Positions 23,501 to 37,500 are shown, counted from the first letter of the stretch. The stretch is 64,000 nt of DNA from Liolophura sinensis (GCF_032854445.1 NC_088300.1:57758984-57822983); one strand, 5' to 3'. Notes: generated from the letters alone by a model not told the origin. A program made the numbers and translations.

Positions 23501-26030
23501 AAAATTAAGGCAGAAAACCAACACAACAATAAAAACAACAGAATTACCATGAAAAATGTCTCTTTATTTCTGTAAATTGGGAAATAGCATTGCTGGTAAA
23601 ACTGGTTTTTGTCAACTGACACAATCTTCATGTATATGTGAGTAAGCTGTGGGAACAGCTTGTGTGATCATTCATCCATTGTACAAAGACACCTATTAAC
23701 TATGTACACACCTGGTCAGCTAGTTAGCTGGCCTCAACTGAGTGCCTAAACCAAAACATGGACAAATAAGTAAGAACTATTGTATAACGCTGACTTGAGT
23801 AGAACTTGACGGATCTCTAGAGAGCGGTTAATTGCTAACTTGAATGAACCTAGTGGCTGACCGGGGGGAATCCCCACCCATCACAGTATGCAGTTCCCCC
23901 ACAGGCTGTCGATTTATGATATACTCACTTGGTCTTTTATTTGGAATCTGACTTGCATAGTAGTTAAACCCTTAAACAAAGTAAAAACAAAAACAAAACA
24001 AAACATAACTGTGACTTAATTAGGGAATTTAAAAATTTGCACACACATAGCTCCAGCTATAAACACCATCTTGGCTACCTTTATGAGTACCTGTGGTCAC
24101 AAACCAATTAACATGTACATGATGTTGTTAACACATGTGACTAACCATTAATAAAAAGCTTGGCGGTATTACAATAATCCATAAAGCAAAAATTTCTTGC
24201 TGCATAATTGAGGTGTACAGTGCAGCACTGAATATATATATCTATACATCCTCTTCCAAACATATACATCAGTAACACACAAACAACTACGAGCTTTTGA
24301 AATGGCCAGTTAATACACAAACTGTGGAAAAATACTCTAATATTTAAAAAAAAAATTATGAACTATGTTATAGAAAAGCAATAAAATCTGTTTTGACAGT
24401 ATATATAATAATAATACACTGCACCGTGTTCTAGCAATGCAATCTTTTTGTGGGTGGGGCTGTGCGCAGGAAAATTTAAATGTCCAAAAAGTGGCAGACA
24501 TTTTCAGAAGTACATGTATCACTATGCAATATGGTCAGTTCATATTCTGACAAGACTAGTTTGATATTAAGAACTTTTTCACTGGAGGTGCTAGTTCACA
24601 CAATATAGTTTTCTTCAGACAGAATTCTATCTTTACAAATTCGCCCTTACATTCTTTAAAAAACAAAACCCACATGTTCGCTTTCTGGTGAGCCAACCCA
24701 ATAAATGCAACTTCATTTCCACATTCCAAATGATGGAGGAATAAAATGCAGCCAACTCTAGTAGGTGAAAATTCAACAAGGAAACTTTAGATTCCTACTG
24801 AGGAAACTAGCGATCAACACTAACAGATTTAATACAGTTACAAGTTTTATCAACCAAACTAATCTATGGATTGGCAAAGTTGAAACTTGGCGTGAAACTG
24901 AGGTTCAAAAACCTCACATCATAGTGAAACTGTAGTTTCAAAGCAAAAGTCACATATATTATTAATCTTATCAGCTGTATTTTTTTTTTTTTTTTACAAT
25001 AAAAACAAGAATTCTACATTTTCTTACTTTATGAATGTAGATGTTGGGAATGGTTCCAAATTGGGAATCCTGGTGCGTATCTGGAGAGCTGTCCAACAGA
25101 TATACGGTGAACACCTGACTAAAGGTGACTAACTGCCTTCGCTCAAAAATACAAAAAGAGCAATACATGCACACATACCAATACTGCGTATAGGTCAAAG
25201 TAGGTATTTTGAGCTTATCATGAAATGTTTGGGGCCAGCAAATAACCCTTAGCATAAAAGCTAAAAAAATCAAAAACAAAATTAAACATCTTAATGTCAA
25301 CACACCATTTCTACCTCTAGTATGACATACTCAGCACTATATGTGCTGAGTATATGTGCACTACATTTACTGTGGTTATCTATTTGAAATGGGTTAAGAA
25401 AAAACCAAAAAAATTAAAACAAATACATAAAATGTTATGTGATCCAAGTAAATGTAAATATTTATCATAAAATGGGTATGATATAAAGGGTTTTGTTTGG
25501 TCAGTACCAGGGTGTGAACTCTTCAGGCTCAAAATAAACATACAAGTCTCTTATTTCAATAACAAAAACACTAATAAAGTAGTAATTCACTCCAAGTATA
25601 TACATGTATAGAAGTTTAAAACACATGTATTTTCTATTTCATTTTATTTTTCCTGGATAGGAAACCGTGAGAGTTTTAACAACCTGAAATGTGAAAATTT
25701 AGACAATATGCCATGGTTTATCTTGAGTCATTGATCACAGCCTACTTCCATCCTTACAGTTATCTCTGTATAAACAAAGTACATGTACATCCTTCACCAT
25801 TAACAAGAACAACAACTCTACTGCTGGCATGGTACAACTGAAGAAAACCGCCTGAGTAAACCCTGATTTCTACACAACAGAATTTCATTTGTAGTTAAAA
25901 ATCTGCAGTCAACTCCCACAAACAATATGAATTCATTATTGAACTTTTGTCACATTATTATTTTCCTTTTGTAATAGTTATTTTCTGATTCTTATGTCAA
26001 CATCTTCTACCACCATGTCAGAGCTCCAGT
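23501..26030. other. Region 3' of NDRG, possible 3' UTR
   Basis: No gene supported. TTTATT words (AATAAA on the minus strand), for example near 23563 and 25641, could be NDRG poly(A) signals, but none is decisive. Confidence 0.4.
25327..25353. repeat. Perfect 11-bp stem with 5-base loop
   Basis: ATACTCAGCAC (25327-25337), loop TATAT, GTGCTGAGTAT (25343-25353). It lies about 680 bases after the NDRG stop, so it might sit in the 3' UTR as an RNA hairpin. Confidence 0.8.
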
Positions 26031-26284
26031 TCAGTTTTTCACGTCCATGGGTTCTTTGCCTTCCTCTCCTGTCTTCTCGGTCTCTGAGGTCTCCATGTTA
26101 TTGGTCTCCTGATCCTCTTGCGGGACAGTTTTGGGCAGGCTGCTAGACAGGAAACCGCCCTTTGTTGGACTTGTTGAGTAAATCCCCCTCGGTTGGTCGG
26201 CCTCCTCCATCGATTTGCTGCGTGAGCGACCAACTCCATCCAATGAAGATTGTCGTACCATGCGTGGCATGGGTACACCTCCAA
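26031..26284 (-). CDS. NDRG: NDRG exon 13, C-terminal tail and stop
   Basis: Acceptor GTTACAG|TTGGAG; stop TGA at 26031-26033. It encodes the disordered polar tail: GGVPMPRMVRQSSLDGVGRS, then RSKSMEEADQPRG and an acidic end finishing MDVKN. Ser/Thr/Glu-rich tails with RxRxxS sites are usual in the family. Confidence 0.93.
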
Positions 26285-28516
26285 CTGTAACCAATAGTCA
26301 ACAAAGTTTACATATATTTATTTATTTATTTAATTGTTTTATGCCATATTTCAGTTATATGACATCAGCAATATTATCATTAAATGAACAACAAAATGGC
26401 CGGATGACCATCACAAATATAATTACTGAACAAAAAGGACTTTCCTGCCTTATCTTACTGACTTTTCTTACTCACTGACAGGTGATGGACCAAAATTTCT
26501 TACATTTATATTGTAAGAAATACAGTGTATTTATACAATATTAAATTTGTTTTGCATTTTTTGAGGAACATATGACTTTAATTCAGAAGGTTTAAAATTT
26601 ATAGTAGGTTGAAGATGCAGAAAACATTTCACGGTCAGTGTGTTCAAATGTTATCTGGAGTTGCAGCATAGCATCAGTGAGATTTGTTGTGTTGATTTAC
26701 AACATTCAATAAGTGCAATAAAATACGATGTCCATCTGATAAGCCGTGTTTAGACAACACAATCTGTTGAATGTTACAATAACATAAAATAGCCCACGTT
26801 CTTTTTTCAATGGGCTAGTCGAATCAGATTGGTCGACTCGACAATCGCGCCGTACAAACACAACTTAAGTGAGATCAAACCTTGAGTAACATTAGTCACA
26901 TTTGTGAGTGAATGGGTGAGTGAGGTACCCGCCTAGCCTGTAAGGAGCCATAGCTATAGGATGCATTATTCATTATTCACACAGCCAGCCACTGCCAAGA
27001 AGACTTACTTGCTCCAACACCTTGCAGGAAATACAGAAAACTCTCGGCTAGAGTTGAAGTCTGAAAACAGACAAGGAACATAGATTAAAAACTGACAAAT
27101 TCAAATTTTCAAGATACAAGTCTGAGGTAATACGTGAAAAATTATCAAGCAAAAATCAAATGAGTAAATATATTAACACAAAGTATAGACCCTTTCAACA
27201 TTATAATGTTAACTCTAAACATGGTATAAATGCAGGAAATAATTGACTGCAACCTGGCTCAAATCTAACAATATGGTTGTTGTCAAAAAAATATTAAAGT
27301 TAAATATAAAGTTCAAACTCATTCTACATATTAAATATACATTTGAGTCAAAATGTCAATGTCTGACAGATTTGTTTACACAAAACACTTATCAGTTGTT
27401 CACAATTTAATGTATTTATTTGGTGTTTTACACCGTGCTGAAGAATATTTCACTTATAAGATAGTGGCCAGCATTATGGTGGGAGGAAACCAGGCAGAGC
27501 CAGGGGTATACCCAGGATCATCTGCAGGTTCCTGACAGAATCTACTTGACAATNNNNNNNNNNNNNNNNNNNNNNNNNNNNNNNNNNNNNNNNNNNNNNN
27601 NNNNNNNNNNNNNNNNNNNNNNNNNNNNNNNNNNNNNNNNNNNNNNNNNNNNNNNNNNNNNNNNNNNNNNNNNNNNNNNNNNNNNNNNNNNNNNNNNNNN
27701 NNNNNNNNNNNNNNNNNNNNNNNNNNNNNNNNNNNNNNNNNNNNNNNNNNNNNACAATTCAAATGCCTGAGATTGAAAAAACATTTGTTTGCAAAGCATA
27801 AGCAACTCAAAGTTGCTCTTTGGAAGTGCCCCCAGATCTTTAGTAGAAACCTGCAAGTGGATGTGCATATTAGCTAGTTCCTGTAGCAATATAAATTGGT
27901 CACTCTCAACAGGCCACATGAACAGGCACGTAGGCTCTGTGCCAGTCTTCACTACTGAGAAACTACTGTGATCAGTTACCCTGATCATACAGACACACTA
28001 ACCTTCTCCTCCAAGACATTAGCCACTTCCCTCCACTTCTAACAGCTCCACCTTCTTCTTGTCCAGTTTGTGCAGCATGGCCTGATGAAAGGTGTGGACC
28101 GTGTGGTTAAAGGAGGCCTTGGAGCCTGTCACCAGCAGGGCAGGGCACCTGTTACAACACAGATATGCATGTGTTATTCCAAGACAGAGATGGTCATACC
28201 GTCTATATCATATTACTTACACAATAGGAGTATGGCCTTTACAGAGTAACATTAGTTACTTACAGAACTAAATGGGAATCCACATATGAAAGTATACCAT
28301 AAAGAAAAGCATTCTTTTTTAATAAAAAAATGAGCTGAAATCACATGGATTAAATTTCTTCTAAAAATTTTCAAGCACTCATGTACATGGAAAAAGCTCT
28401 ATTTTCTTACAACATGAAAATATGACCATAGAGGGCGGCACCACTCGGGGTTCAAAGTGTCCCAACACGCAGATCAAGTTCAAATTCTGTTGTGACAAAA
28501 TTGTGGCCTTTTGGAG

Positions 28517-28555
<39 letters not shown>

Positions 28556-31500
28556 AACCTTTTCACCTGGAAGCGGTATGTATGGTATGTATATACTTTT
28601 TCTCTTGTTTTAACTTTTCAGTGCTAAGCACCAAATGAGTCAAGAATGAGTACCATTTTAAAGTGTCTTTGGTATGACCCAACCCGGGTTAGATCCCAGA
28701 TCTCCCGACTATATGTCAGTCAATACAGTTACCCATGAAGATTAAGCTCAATTTGATGTCATTACTTAGATTTTCCGTTCATTTCATCATAAAGAGCCCT
28801 TTTGAAATAATCTTAAGGAAAAGATTTTGTTAATTTTCTCCTGTGTGTTCAAGTAGCTTCAGAATTTTTAAAGCTGTTCAGTATTGCTGTACCATACAGC
28901 CTATTTCAACGTGATTAAAATGCCCAAATGCTCAAAAATGACCTTGTTATATCTTTGTTGTGTGAAAGATCTGGAGTTAACACAGTTTATTCAAAAGTAA
29001 GATGCCCAGAGTGGGTTCCTGTTGTACGCTGATAAGGCTATGTCCTCCAGGGTATTGTGCACAGTACATAAAAGGCTGTGTGACCATGGCTAGTATCATT
29101 CAGAGCACACAGGGTGTGTCCGGCCTTATCTCTGGATGATCGGGCAAGTTGTGCCGAGCGATTGGGCAATGTGTGCCTGGATGATTGTGCCTGGATGATC
29201 GGGCAATGTGTGCCTGGATGATTGTGTCTGGATGATCGGGCAAGCTGTGCCGGGATGATCGGGCAATGTGTGCCTGGATGATTGTGCCTGGATGATCGGG
29301 CAATGTGTGCCTGGATGATTGTGCCTGGATGATCAGGCAAGCTGTGCCTCCTCCTACTCTAACTCAAAGTTAGATTCAGCTCTACTCTACTTACTGTAAT
29401 TTCCCAACACTGTCTGTGATATTGGTCCGGCTGAAAGTTAGGAAAATAAAAATGAGGAAAACGTAAAAATTACACCTAGAAGTAGCCATTAAGAGGAAAT
29501 CTGAGACCTGGGACTAATATAACAGAGGGAAAGGCAACACCTGCACTTGAGTAACGGAGACATGACTCATGAATCCTGACTGCCTCCCCATTATCATGTA
29601 AATGAGCCGGTTTAGTCCTGCACTCAGTGTGTAATATGCACCCACGCACGTGTCAGACAAACTTGTTCTCGCGTTCGCTAGGCAATGGACATATATCCAA
29701 GTTATTCTCATCTCATTCACCTTGCCACGCACTGTCAGGTTCACGAGACGTCTCACCGAGGCCGTGAAATAATGTGATTTCGTCTCACTGCCTATTCCTC
29801 TATTACATCAGTCCCAGGTAAGACATACACAGCTACATGGCCTCGGTAATATACTCCTCCATGTACTCTTTATTGTGCAGATATCACTTAGCATTCCTTA
29901 CCTACATACCACAAGGTAAACATAATCTTGTACTGCAAATAATGAACACAAATTATTTAGAAAGTCAGACTTGGGTACTTTTACATGTATCTCCTTCAAA
30001 AGAAAACAAGGGCTAAGACAAAAACTATTATGGTTCTCAGTGAAGTTGAAGGCCTACTGAATGAGTGGCTCTTTGTTAAGGACTAAGTTCACTATGACCA
30101 AAGGCTGGCTACAAGAACTGCTGGTAGTGGGTCAAAAATTACCCATTTCAACATTAAATGACAATGTTACATGTAATTCTTCTGGAATGGGGCTGACACA
30201 ATTATGATGAATTCCCAGAATTGCTCACTTGAGAAAACTTTCCACAAAGCGTCGCAGGTTCTTGGCATTGATTTTGGACCTAAGGGACTGTTGGAATGAC
30301 TCGATCACCTTATTTAGCTGTTCCTTATTCTGGGCGCTTTCAAACTTTCAAAAAGAAAACAAAAAGATATTACCAAAAATATACAGTTAACAAAGCAAAA
30401 AGAAATGTTGTGCATCTCTTTTAATACTATGGGCGTCAAAATTGTTTATTACTTCTTGTTGTGTGATGGTTTAAACATGTAATAAAGTTTTTGTATTTTA
30501 TGTCTCGGCAGGCCAGGAATCAGGAGTACTCTACTTCTTCAACCTTCTCAACCACCTCTGCAGCCAATATTCTGACAAATTCCGAGAGAACTATGGGGTT
30601 TGGAGAAATAATTTGAACACCCTTATGAAGCTTGAACCTTTAGTGATACAAAAGAATAATTTTAGTCTCATTTTCATTTGATTGAATGGTATTTTACACC
30701 GTACTCAAGAATCTTTCACTTGTACGCGACGGCAGCCAGCATTATGGTGGGAGGAAACTGGGCAGAGCCCGGGGTAAACTCACGACCATCTGCAGGTTGC
30801 AGACAGACCTTCCCACTTACGGCATTTTCATAATATATTGCATGCATGAATTCCACTGAAAAAAGTGCTTTAGAGGTAGAAAAGGCTGAAGATTTATGGT
30901 ACATCAGTAAATCTGCTACATGCTGTAAATTCAGAACATGTACGACAAGGATTAAAGAAATAAAATGTATAACAACATGGAAGAGAGAAAGAGATAGCAA
31001 CATGTAAATCGTTCTACACACTCATCAATCTTGACATCAAAATACACAATGATCAATTAATATTATTGATGCACAGAGTTACAGCTTTTGGATGTTTGTA
31101 CATGGGCATGCCCAGCCAAATTATCACAGTCATTTATTTACAACTGACAGAACATTAAAAGCATTATATTTAAAAAAAAAAAAGGGCATTTACTTACAAC
31201 AAACATACAATACAATACATCTGAATTGCTTGTCGAAGGCTTATTAGTAAAATATTAATCAGGGAACACTTCAAAGAAAAAAAAAAAATTTTTTTGCAGA
31301 AGAATTTTCTTCAACATGCCTAATCACAGACTAACCACATGTACATTCACATGAAGAAATGTTCTTCCGGAGTTTTATTTTTTTTCTAAGTGAATTCTGG
31401 GGTATACAAGTGCATATTACATACTGTAGGTCTGAAATTAGTTGCAGTCTTTATAAGATAAGCAGCATGAACAGAATGACCAGAATAAGAAGATTCATTC

Positions 31501-34500
31501 CGATTGTGGCTTAGCATATCAGGAAACAAGAGCTTCCCCTAGGACTATTCGAGATCACAGACATCCGGGCATTAACCGTTTTACTCGCACCAACGCCCTT
31601 ACTTGCTTACACATGGCGGTGAAAACATTGTCTAAATAACATGGGAGTTAATACAAAACTACTGGACGGCCTCACAAGTCCAAAACGAGGCCTTGTTGAT
31701 GTTCACAATTTATGTATGCTGTGCAGATGGTTGTTTAAAGGAGAAGAAAATTTAAATATCAATAAAATACCATTACAAAGAGTATGTATTTCCTCGCAGG
31801 CGCATGCCATAAAAAATATTCTAATATGTACCTCAAGTTAAAAAATTATTAAGTCATCGCCAAAATCCAATGTGGGCGACTCCATTTTGCCTCAGAACTA
31901 GTCCTGAAATCTTCTGTGTTAAGAGGAGAATTGCTGTCGGAAACCGCCGAAGTGCAGTTCGTACAATTCCAGTAGAACTCTTCTTCCCAGAAGTACAGTT
32001 CGTTTTCCGCTTGACGATCGGGAAGCCAGAATGTTGGACATAGGTTCAGAGTTTACACGAACAAGCTGGCAGTTTTGACCACTCTCTTTGGCTGAGAGGT
32101 ATAAATTACAGGGTGTTGAAGATGGAGGACGCCATGGACTCAGCGATTTATGCTGATTCATGTTTTTAAGTTTTCTTCTCCTTTAACTTTCTATAAATTT
32201 CTCATTATAATCAGCCGTAAACTTCATTGAATATCATCCAATGCTGTTCCTTTCCCTATACCTCCCCGTGTCATCTTTCACCTCGGCTGTGTCATATGAG
32301 AAGTGCCCTTATGTTCATGATCTCGAACACACGTGCACATGTACACATGTAACTACTGAGGTAAATGAATCTTCGAATTCTTACAAAACAATATGTGATA
32401 AGATTCACATGTGGAAAAGAGCTCATGTTTCAATTAGATACAAGAAAGCTCCACAGGGCTACGGGTTTATATACAAGTTAGACACAAGAAAGCTCCAAAC
32501 AGGTATGACGATGATAACATGTAATTTAAATCAGACAAAAAGAAACATGAGGTATACAGTGGAGTACATTTCCTGTATATCCACCACACCATCCCTTTAT
32601 ACGCTCTCATGCATACAGGTAGGTTATGTACAAATATCTTATAAAGCTGAAATGAGTAAATTTCAGATAATAGAAAGAGTATATTAAAGCCATCCATAAA
32701 TTCACAAAGTTGTAACTAATTAATTTGTTATGCTATGGATATCTCACATAAATGCCACATCTGCCTTCAGTACCTCTAGTCCAGGAGACAAACATTTGTT
32801 TCAAAGTATCACAAACAAATCTCTTTCTCCGGCCACTGAAAGAAGCTTAGGGGTCTGAATGGGTGAAATAATGCTGAACAAATAACGTCTGACTTTTTAC
32901 CATACATATTTCAAAATAAAATCAGATTATATTTCAGTGTGCCTGCCATAGAAGTGGTGCTTAGAGACGATTGAACAAACCTCACACATAGGAAGAACAA
33001 CCTCAACTATCCACATGATATAAGCACACTAAATGGGGAATGACATTATTTTCTATACAACTGGATGAACTGTATTTCACCAAAATTTCAAACATGACTA
33101 GGTTGCTCATTTCACCTGCTTCTGAAAGTTTTTCTCAGAAAGACATACAATGTACTTTCCTTGGAATGAGGGATGATACATTGTTGGGAAAATGCACCAG
33201 AGTTTCAAACCCAAACGAATATTTGACCACCTATACTGAGCTAAAAATGCATTTCTACATGCGTATATTTAGGATATTTAGGTGTTCTTTCTGTGCTCAA
33301 TATGCCTCACTGTAGCACTTTATGGCGAAATCATTAATCTATCACCCTGTGGTATATTAAATCATTAAAAACTAATTAAGCAAAACAGAATTATAAACAA
33401 TGTTGTTGAGCAGTCCACCTTTGATAACAAGGCTTTGGTGATCCTTATTCCGTAACTTCATGAATAATACGATCTATATTTCTCTGAAGAGAAGTATCGA
33501 CAGCTTAATTTGAACTCCGTCCATTTCCCAGAGATTGAATCACACAAATGCCTAGGTGTATTGAGGTACAGGGGACTCAATCATAAACCTTGTGAGGCAT
33601 ATTTTTCATAACTGTTGTGTAAATTACATTGGCCGCAGGATATAGAGCCACAAGGTCAAGTTCTTTAGTTGCAAGAGAAGTTACGAAAAATTGTTTTATG
33701 ATGTTTTGTGAGAGTGGGCCTAGGACTGTTGTATAAACATACTTGAAAGAGACCTGGTATTTAAGTCAGTATTCACTATAAGTACACAACTGAAAGCCTA
33801 CAAAGAAAATATGCATGAATGAATATGGATGTAGATACATGTTCTTTTTATACAGGCTAAATAATTCTGGTGTAAAAAAATGGTGCTGAATAAAGGAGTA
33901 CACTCTACTGTGGTGACTGTAGAAAAAGTAAGGTGTAAACAATAGCTAAAATGGTGACTAAAAATCTGCATTCTGCACACCAAGCTAGAGACTTGTTCAA
34001 GACTAGAGGGACAAGTAAATAGCATTAAAAAGCATTAGTACAAAGCTAAATGTGTCAGTCAGTGGGGCCCACAGCAGTCAGTACTTTACCTCAGTCGTAC
34101 TCTTTACAAGTCAGCGACATGAACAGAATATGGAAGAAAACAACAATTAGTTATTTTGACATACATGTACAGGAGAGATTCAACACATTGGCAAGAAAGG
34201 CAAAGCATCAAATAAAAACATACATGTACACCATGTCATTTGCTGAACACACTGTACACTGCAGCTCGCCAATCATATGTGGAACATACCAGCACTTTAC
34301 TCTTGCTATTCAAAGCATGGGCATGGATACAATGGTTTTCTCTTTTTAAAAAACTACAATAAATATTAAGTACAATTAACCTTTGTTACTACTGGGCAAT
34401 AGATCTAAGCAAAATCCACCTACCAAGTGCAAACTACTTGTACACACATAAAAAAATATTCATATGCAGATACTAGACACATGCAGGTTTATACAATAAT

Positions 34501-37500
34501 CAAAGCTTTTTGAATTCATTACAACAACAACAACAAGATGCATACATTCTGACCTGTTGAAGAGAGAGACAGAGAGAGGGCATCACTGTACATACATATA
34601 AATTCTAGGGTGTTGTGCACAGTTTGGTGCTGCCAACACAGTGAGAGTTACGAGCAGTGTAGTGTTCATTCCAAATGTTAAGTGCATAGTTTGGAGAGAA
34701 AAGTATTGAAAATTTGTCCCCAATTACCACTTGACATCATTTCACCAGGGTTGTAATTAGAAATGCATGACTTAATCAATACTTCGGTACAGAAAAGTTC
34801 AAATGCATTACGTGTAAATGGCCTACATTGATTTACCAAATTTCAGGTGTTTGTAAACAGGAATTTCCAGAAGAAATGCAGAACTTTATTTGTGTCTGAA
34901 TAATTGGTTTACATGTACCATATAATACCTCTGCACTTCAGTTGCTACAATGTGCTAGTATATTACTTATGTTAAAACAGCCATTCCACACATTTAAACA
35001 TAATTATATTCTTATCGCCCAAGAGCTAATGTAGTGACTTCTAATTCAATTTTAATGTAACAAATACCTGTTTAGTTTAATAGGAAATTAAGAGTGTTTT
35101 TCCTTTAAAAAATGTGTTGAATATTGAACAATGAAGTATTCACATCATGTGGTACCTGAAAATTAATCTGTTGACACACTCGTCATAAAATAATCTTGGT
35201 TCAAAGCACATATATTTAATAATCTATGTTTATTAACATTATATACTGCGTGATGTGTCTACTGTTTTAAACAGCTTTTTATCACAAAAATCTCAGCCCC
35301 ACCCCCAAAATCATTACCCATTATATGGCAATGTTGAATCTCAATCAACTGAGGAGAAAAGATATGCAACATCACAGCATCTTCATTTGAACTTTTGTGA
35401 ACAAGAAATAATTGACATAAAATGTCCCATATCAAGGGACTGTCACTATTCTGAAAAAAAAAAAGAAGATAAAAGGTTTTTTTTTTCATGAGCCCGACAC
35501 TCATCTGGCATATTGTGACAATCCTTTATAATATATACTGGATTTTTACCTAAAATTTTAAGAAAATATTAAATCAAATACACCCATGTTCACATGCTTT
35601 TGAATTTTACACTTTTTTGAATTTTGTATTAAAGCCTGATTGTAGAATCAGTTAAGTGGGTAGAAATGATTCTCATACACTTAATGCAAAAATTAATTCC
35701 TAAACTAAATTCCTAAATACCTTTCTACCTTGGGTTGATTTTTGGCAAAAATGAAGAAGTTAGCTATTCCCATCATGAACAAAACAACTGATAACTCCAC
35801 ATTAGGAAAGAGCTATTAAGGTGACTGAGATTGTCTTTGTCCAGGCTAGACCAATCACTCTTGCAAGTTTTCCCTTATATACAAATATGCAATTAACTTT
35901 TTTTTAGTTTTACTTTCCTGGTTTCATAAGCTGTTATAAAATACTCTGTGCAATTTGCAAACACACTTGACATGTAGGTTTCCGTATAATGCAGAAATAA
36001 GATACAAAATGTCTTCAGTATATTATCATGTGAAATTGTTTCCCTTACTGCTGGACAGATCACCACGTGTCAAAACTTACAGAGCCAAACCTATGGAGGA
36101 CCAGGTAGGTCTCCGCTGTAGGATTCATCCCGATGTGATCAAGCTTCCAGTTGATGACCTGAAGACAAATGTGAAACCTGTAAAGGCTTGGCCAAGTAAA
36201 CAGGAATTATATAACATTACATTTACAACATACACGACAACAACAAGAAGTGTGTGACACACCCAATCACACTGCCAGATTTTAAAGCTTTGTGACACTT
36301 TGTGAAAAGTGTGAAATTCCAGAATTGTAACAATTTTCAGTTTGTTTCTTCAGAAACCAAAAATCTGATCAAATCAGTCCTAATTTAAACTGAAATTACC
36401 TATACCCACATGAGCTTGTAAACTTGGAATCTCTGTGTAAAACCCTAGGATTAGCATTGTGTTCATTGGCTAGTTTCAATCTGTTGCCATGGAAGAAAGA
36501 AATTTGATCAAAACCCCAATCCTGTGTGAAGTACAATGACTACCATTTTTCATGTTGTGTTTAGCCGAAAATTCTAGCCTTAATATGCCACAATTACTCA
36601 ACACTGCCCTCCACCCTCAATGCAATCAAGTCACTGAAATTTGATATGTCCAATCCATTGCCACGGACACCAGAAATTTGATTGCAACAGCCCTGTTCTT
36701 TATAGGGAACTACACAACTCTTCAACCTTTTCAACCACCACTGTGAGCAATATTTTGAAAAATTTTGAGAGATCTATTGGGTTTAGAGAAATAATCTGCA
36801 CAGTTTTGTGAAGCTCACATCTTTCGAGACACAAAGAAACTATTTTTGGTCTCATTTTCAAAGTAATTGTGTGCATAAAATCCATTGAAAAAAGTGCTTC
36901 AGAGGTCAAAAAGAGTTGAACATTTATAGTAGTTCATCCCAGTATGAACCCGTATAGGAAATATAAAAGTAAAAGTGGTTTGACTATATAGCATTTAAAG
37001 GGATTTACAGACGTTTTGAGAACAAAATCTCCTGTATAAAAACTTCATAAGCCAATGGAATGAAAACAAACAAAATTCTCACATTTCGCATCACATTTTA
37101 TCACTACTTTGCAGGAATGCAATACTTTTAACATCTTACAAAGCTATGTAATTTACTTGACACATTCGTAGGTGCTAATATACATATTACACATGAACAT
37201 GAACATGAACCAGTCCACTGTCCACAGACATGACAGTCACACATACTTCTGCACCCATTCTCATTTCAAACTCAGACATGTCAAATGTGTTACCTAAGAT
37301 GTGATAGGGTTCTCCAACCTGTCTCAACATGAAGAGCCGTGTACAGGTGCACCTCGTATCACTCGGTATTAGGAATTTTAAAAGAAGTTTAATTGCTATC
37401 TGTCTACCCCCAGTCTAAATATAGCCGATATCACAAAGATTACAGCAGAAACAACAGTAACGGTATGACTGTCATAATGCTCACCTTATCCTTGAGAGAC

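Larger units (their letters stand above)
27061..28002 (-). other. NDRG intron 11, with SINE and N gap
   Basis: GT..AG intron. It holds a minus-strand SINE end (27411-27540) and a run of 200 N immediately beside it. The true intron length is unknown. Confidence 0.88.
28149..29394 (-). other. NDRG intron 10
   Basis: GT..AG intron with a (GT)n microsatellite at 28517-28551, a fragment of the second SINE family (28610-28745) and a minisatellite (29125-29345) close to the microexon. Confidence 0.88.
30345..36080 (-). other. NDRG intron 8 (5.7 kb)
   Basis: Contains a dispersed repeat interrupted by a SINE (30530-30960) and a TTAA-flanked inverted-repeat element (31735-32186). The reading frame at 32241-32687 has no recognisable domain and is treated as chance. 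Confidence 0.85.

Noticed and set aside
29038-29340. PDHPGTIIQAHIARSS-type repeat protein on the minus strand
   Set aside because: Products of a minisatellite inside NDRG intron 10.
32241-32687. 148-codon plus-strand frame in NDRG intron 8
   Set aside because: No recognisable domain, no splice partners, opposite strand to the host gene and next to a mobile element; chance is the better explanation.
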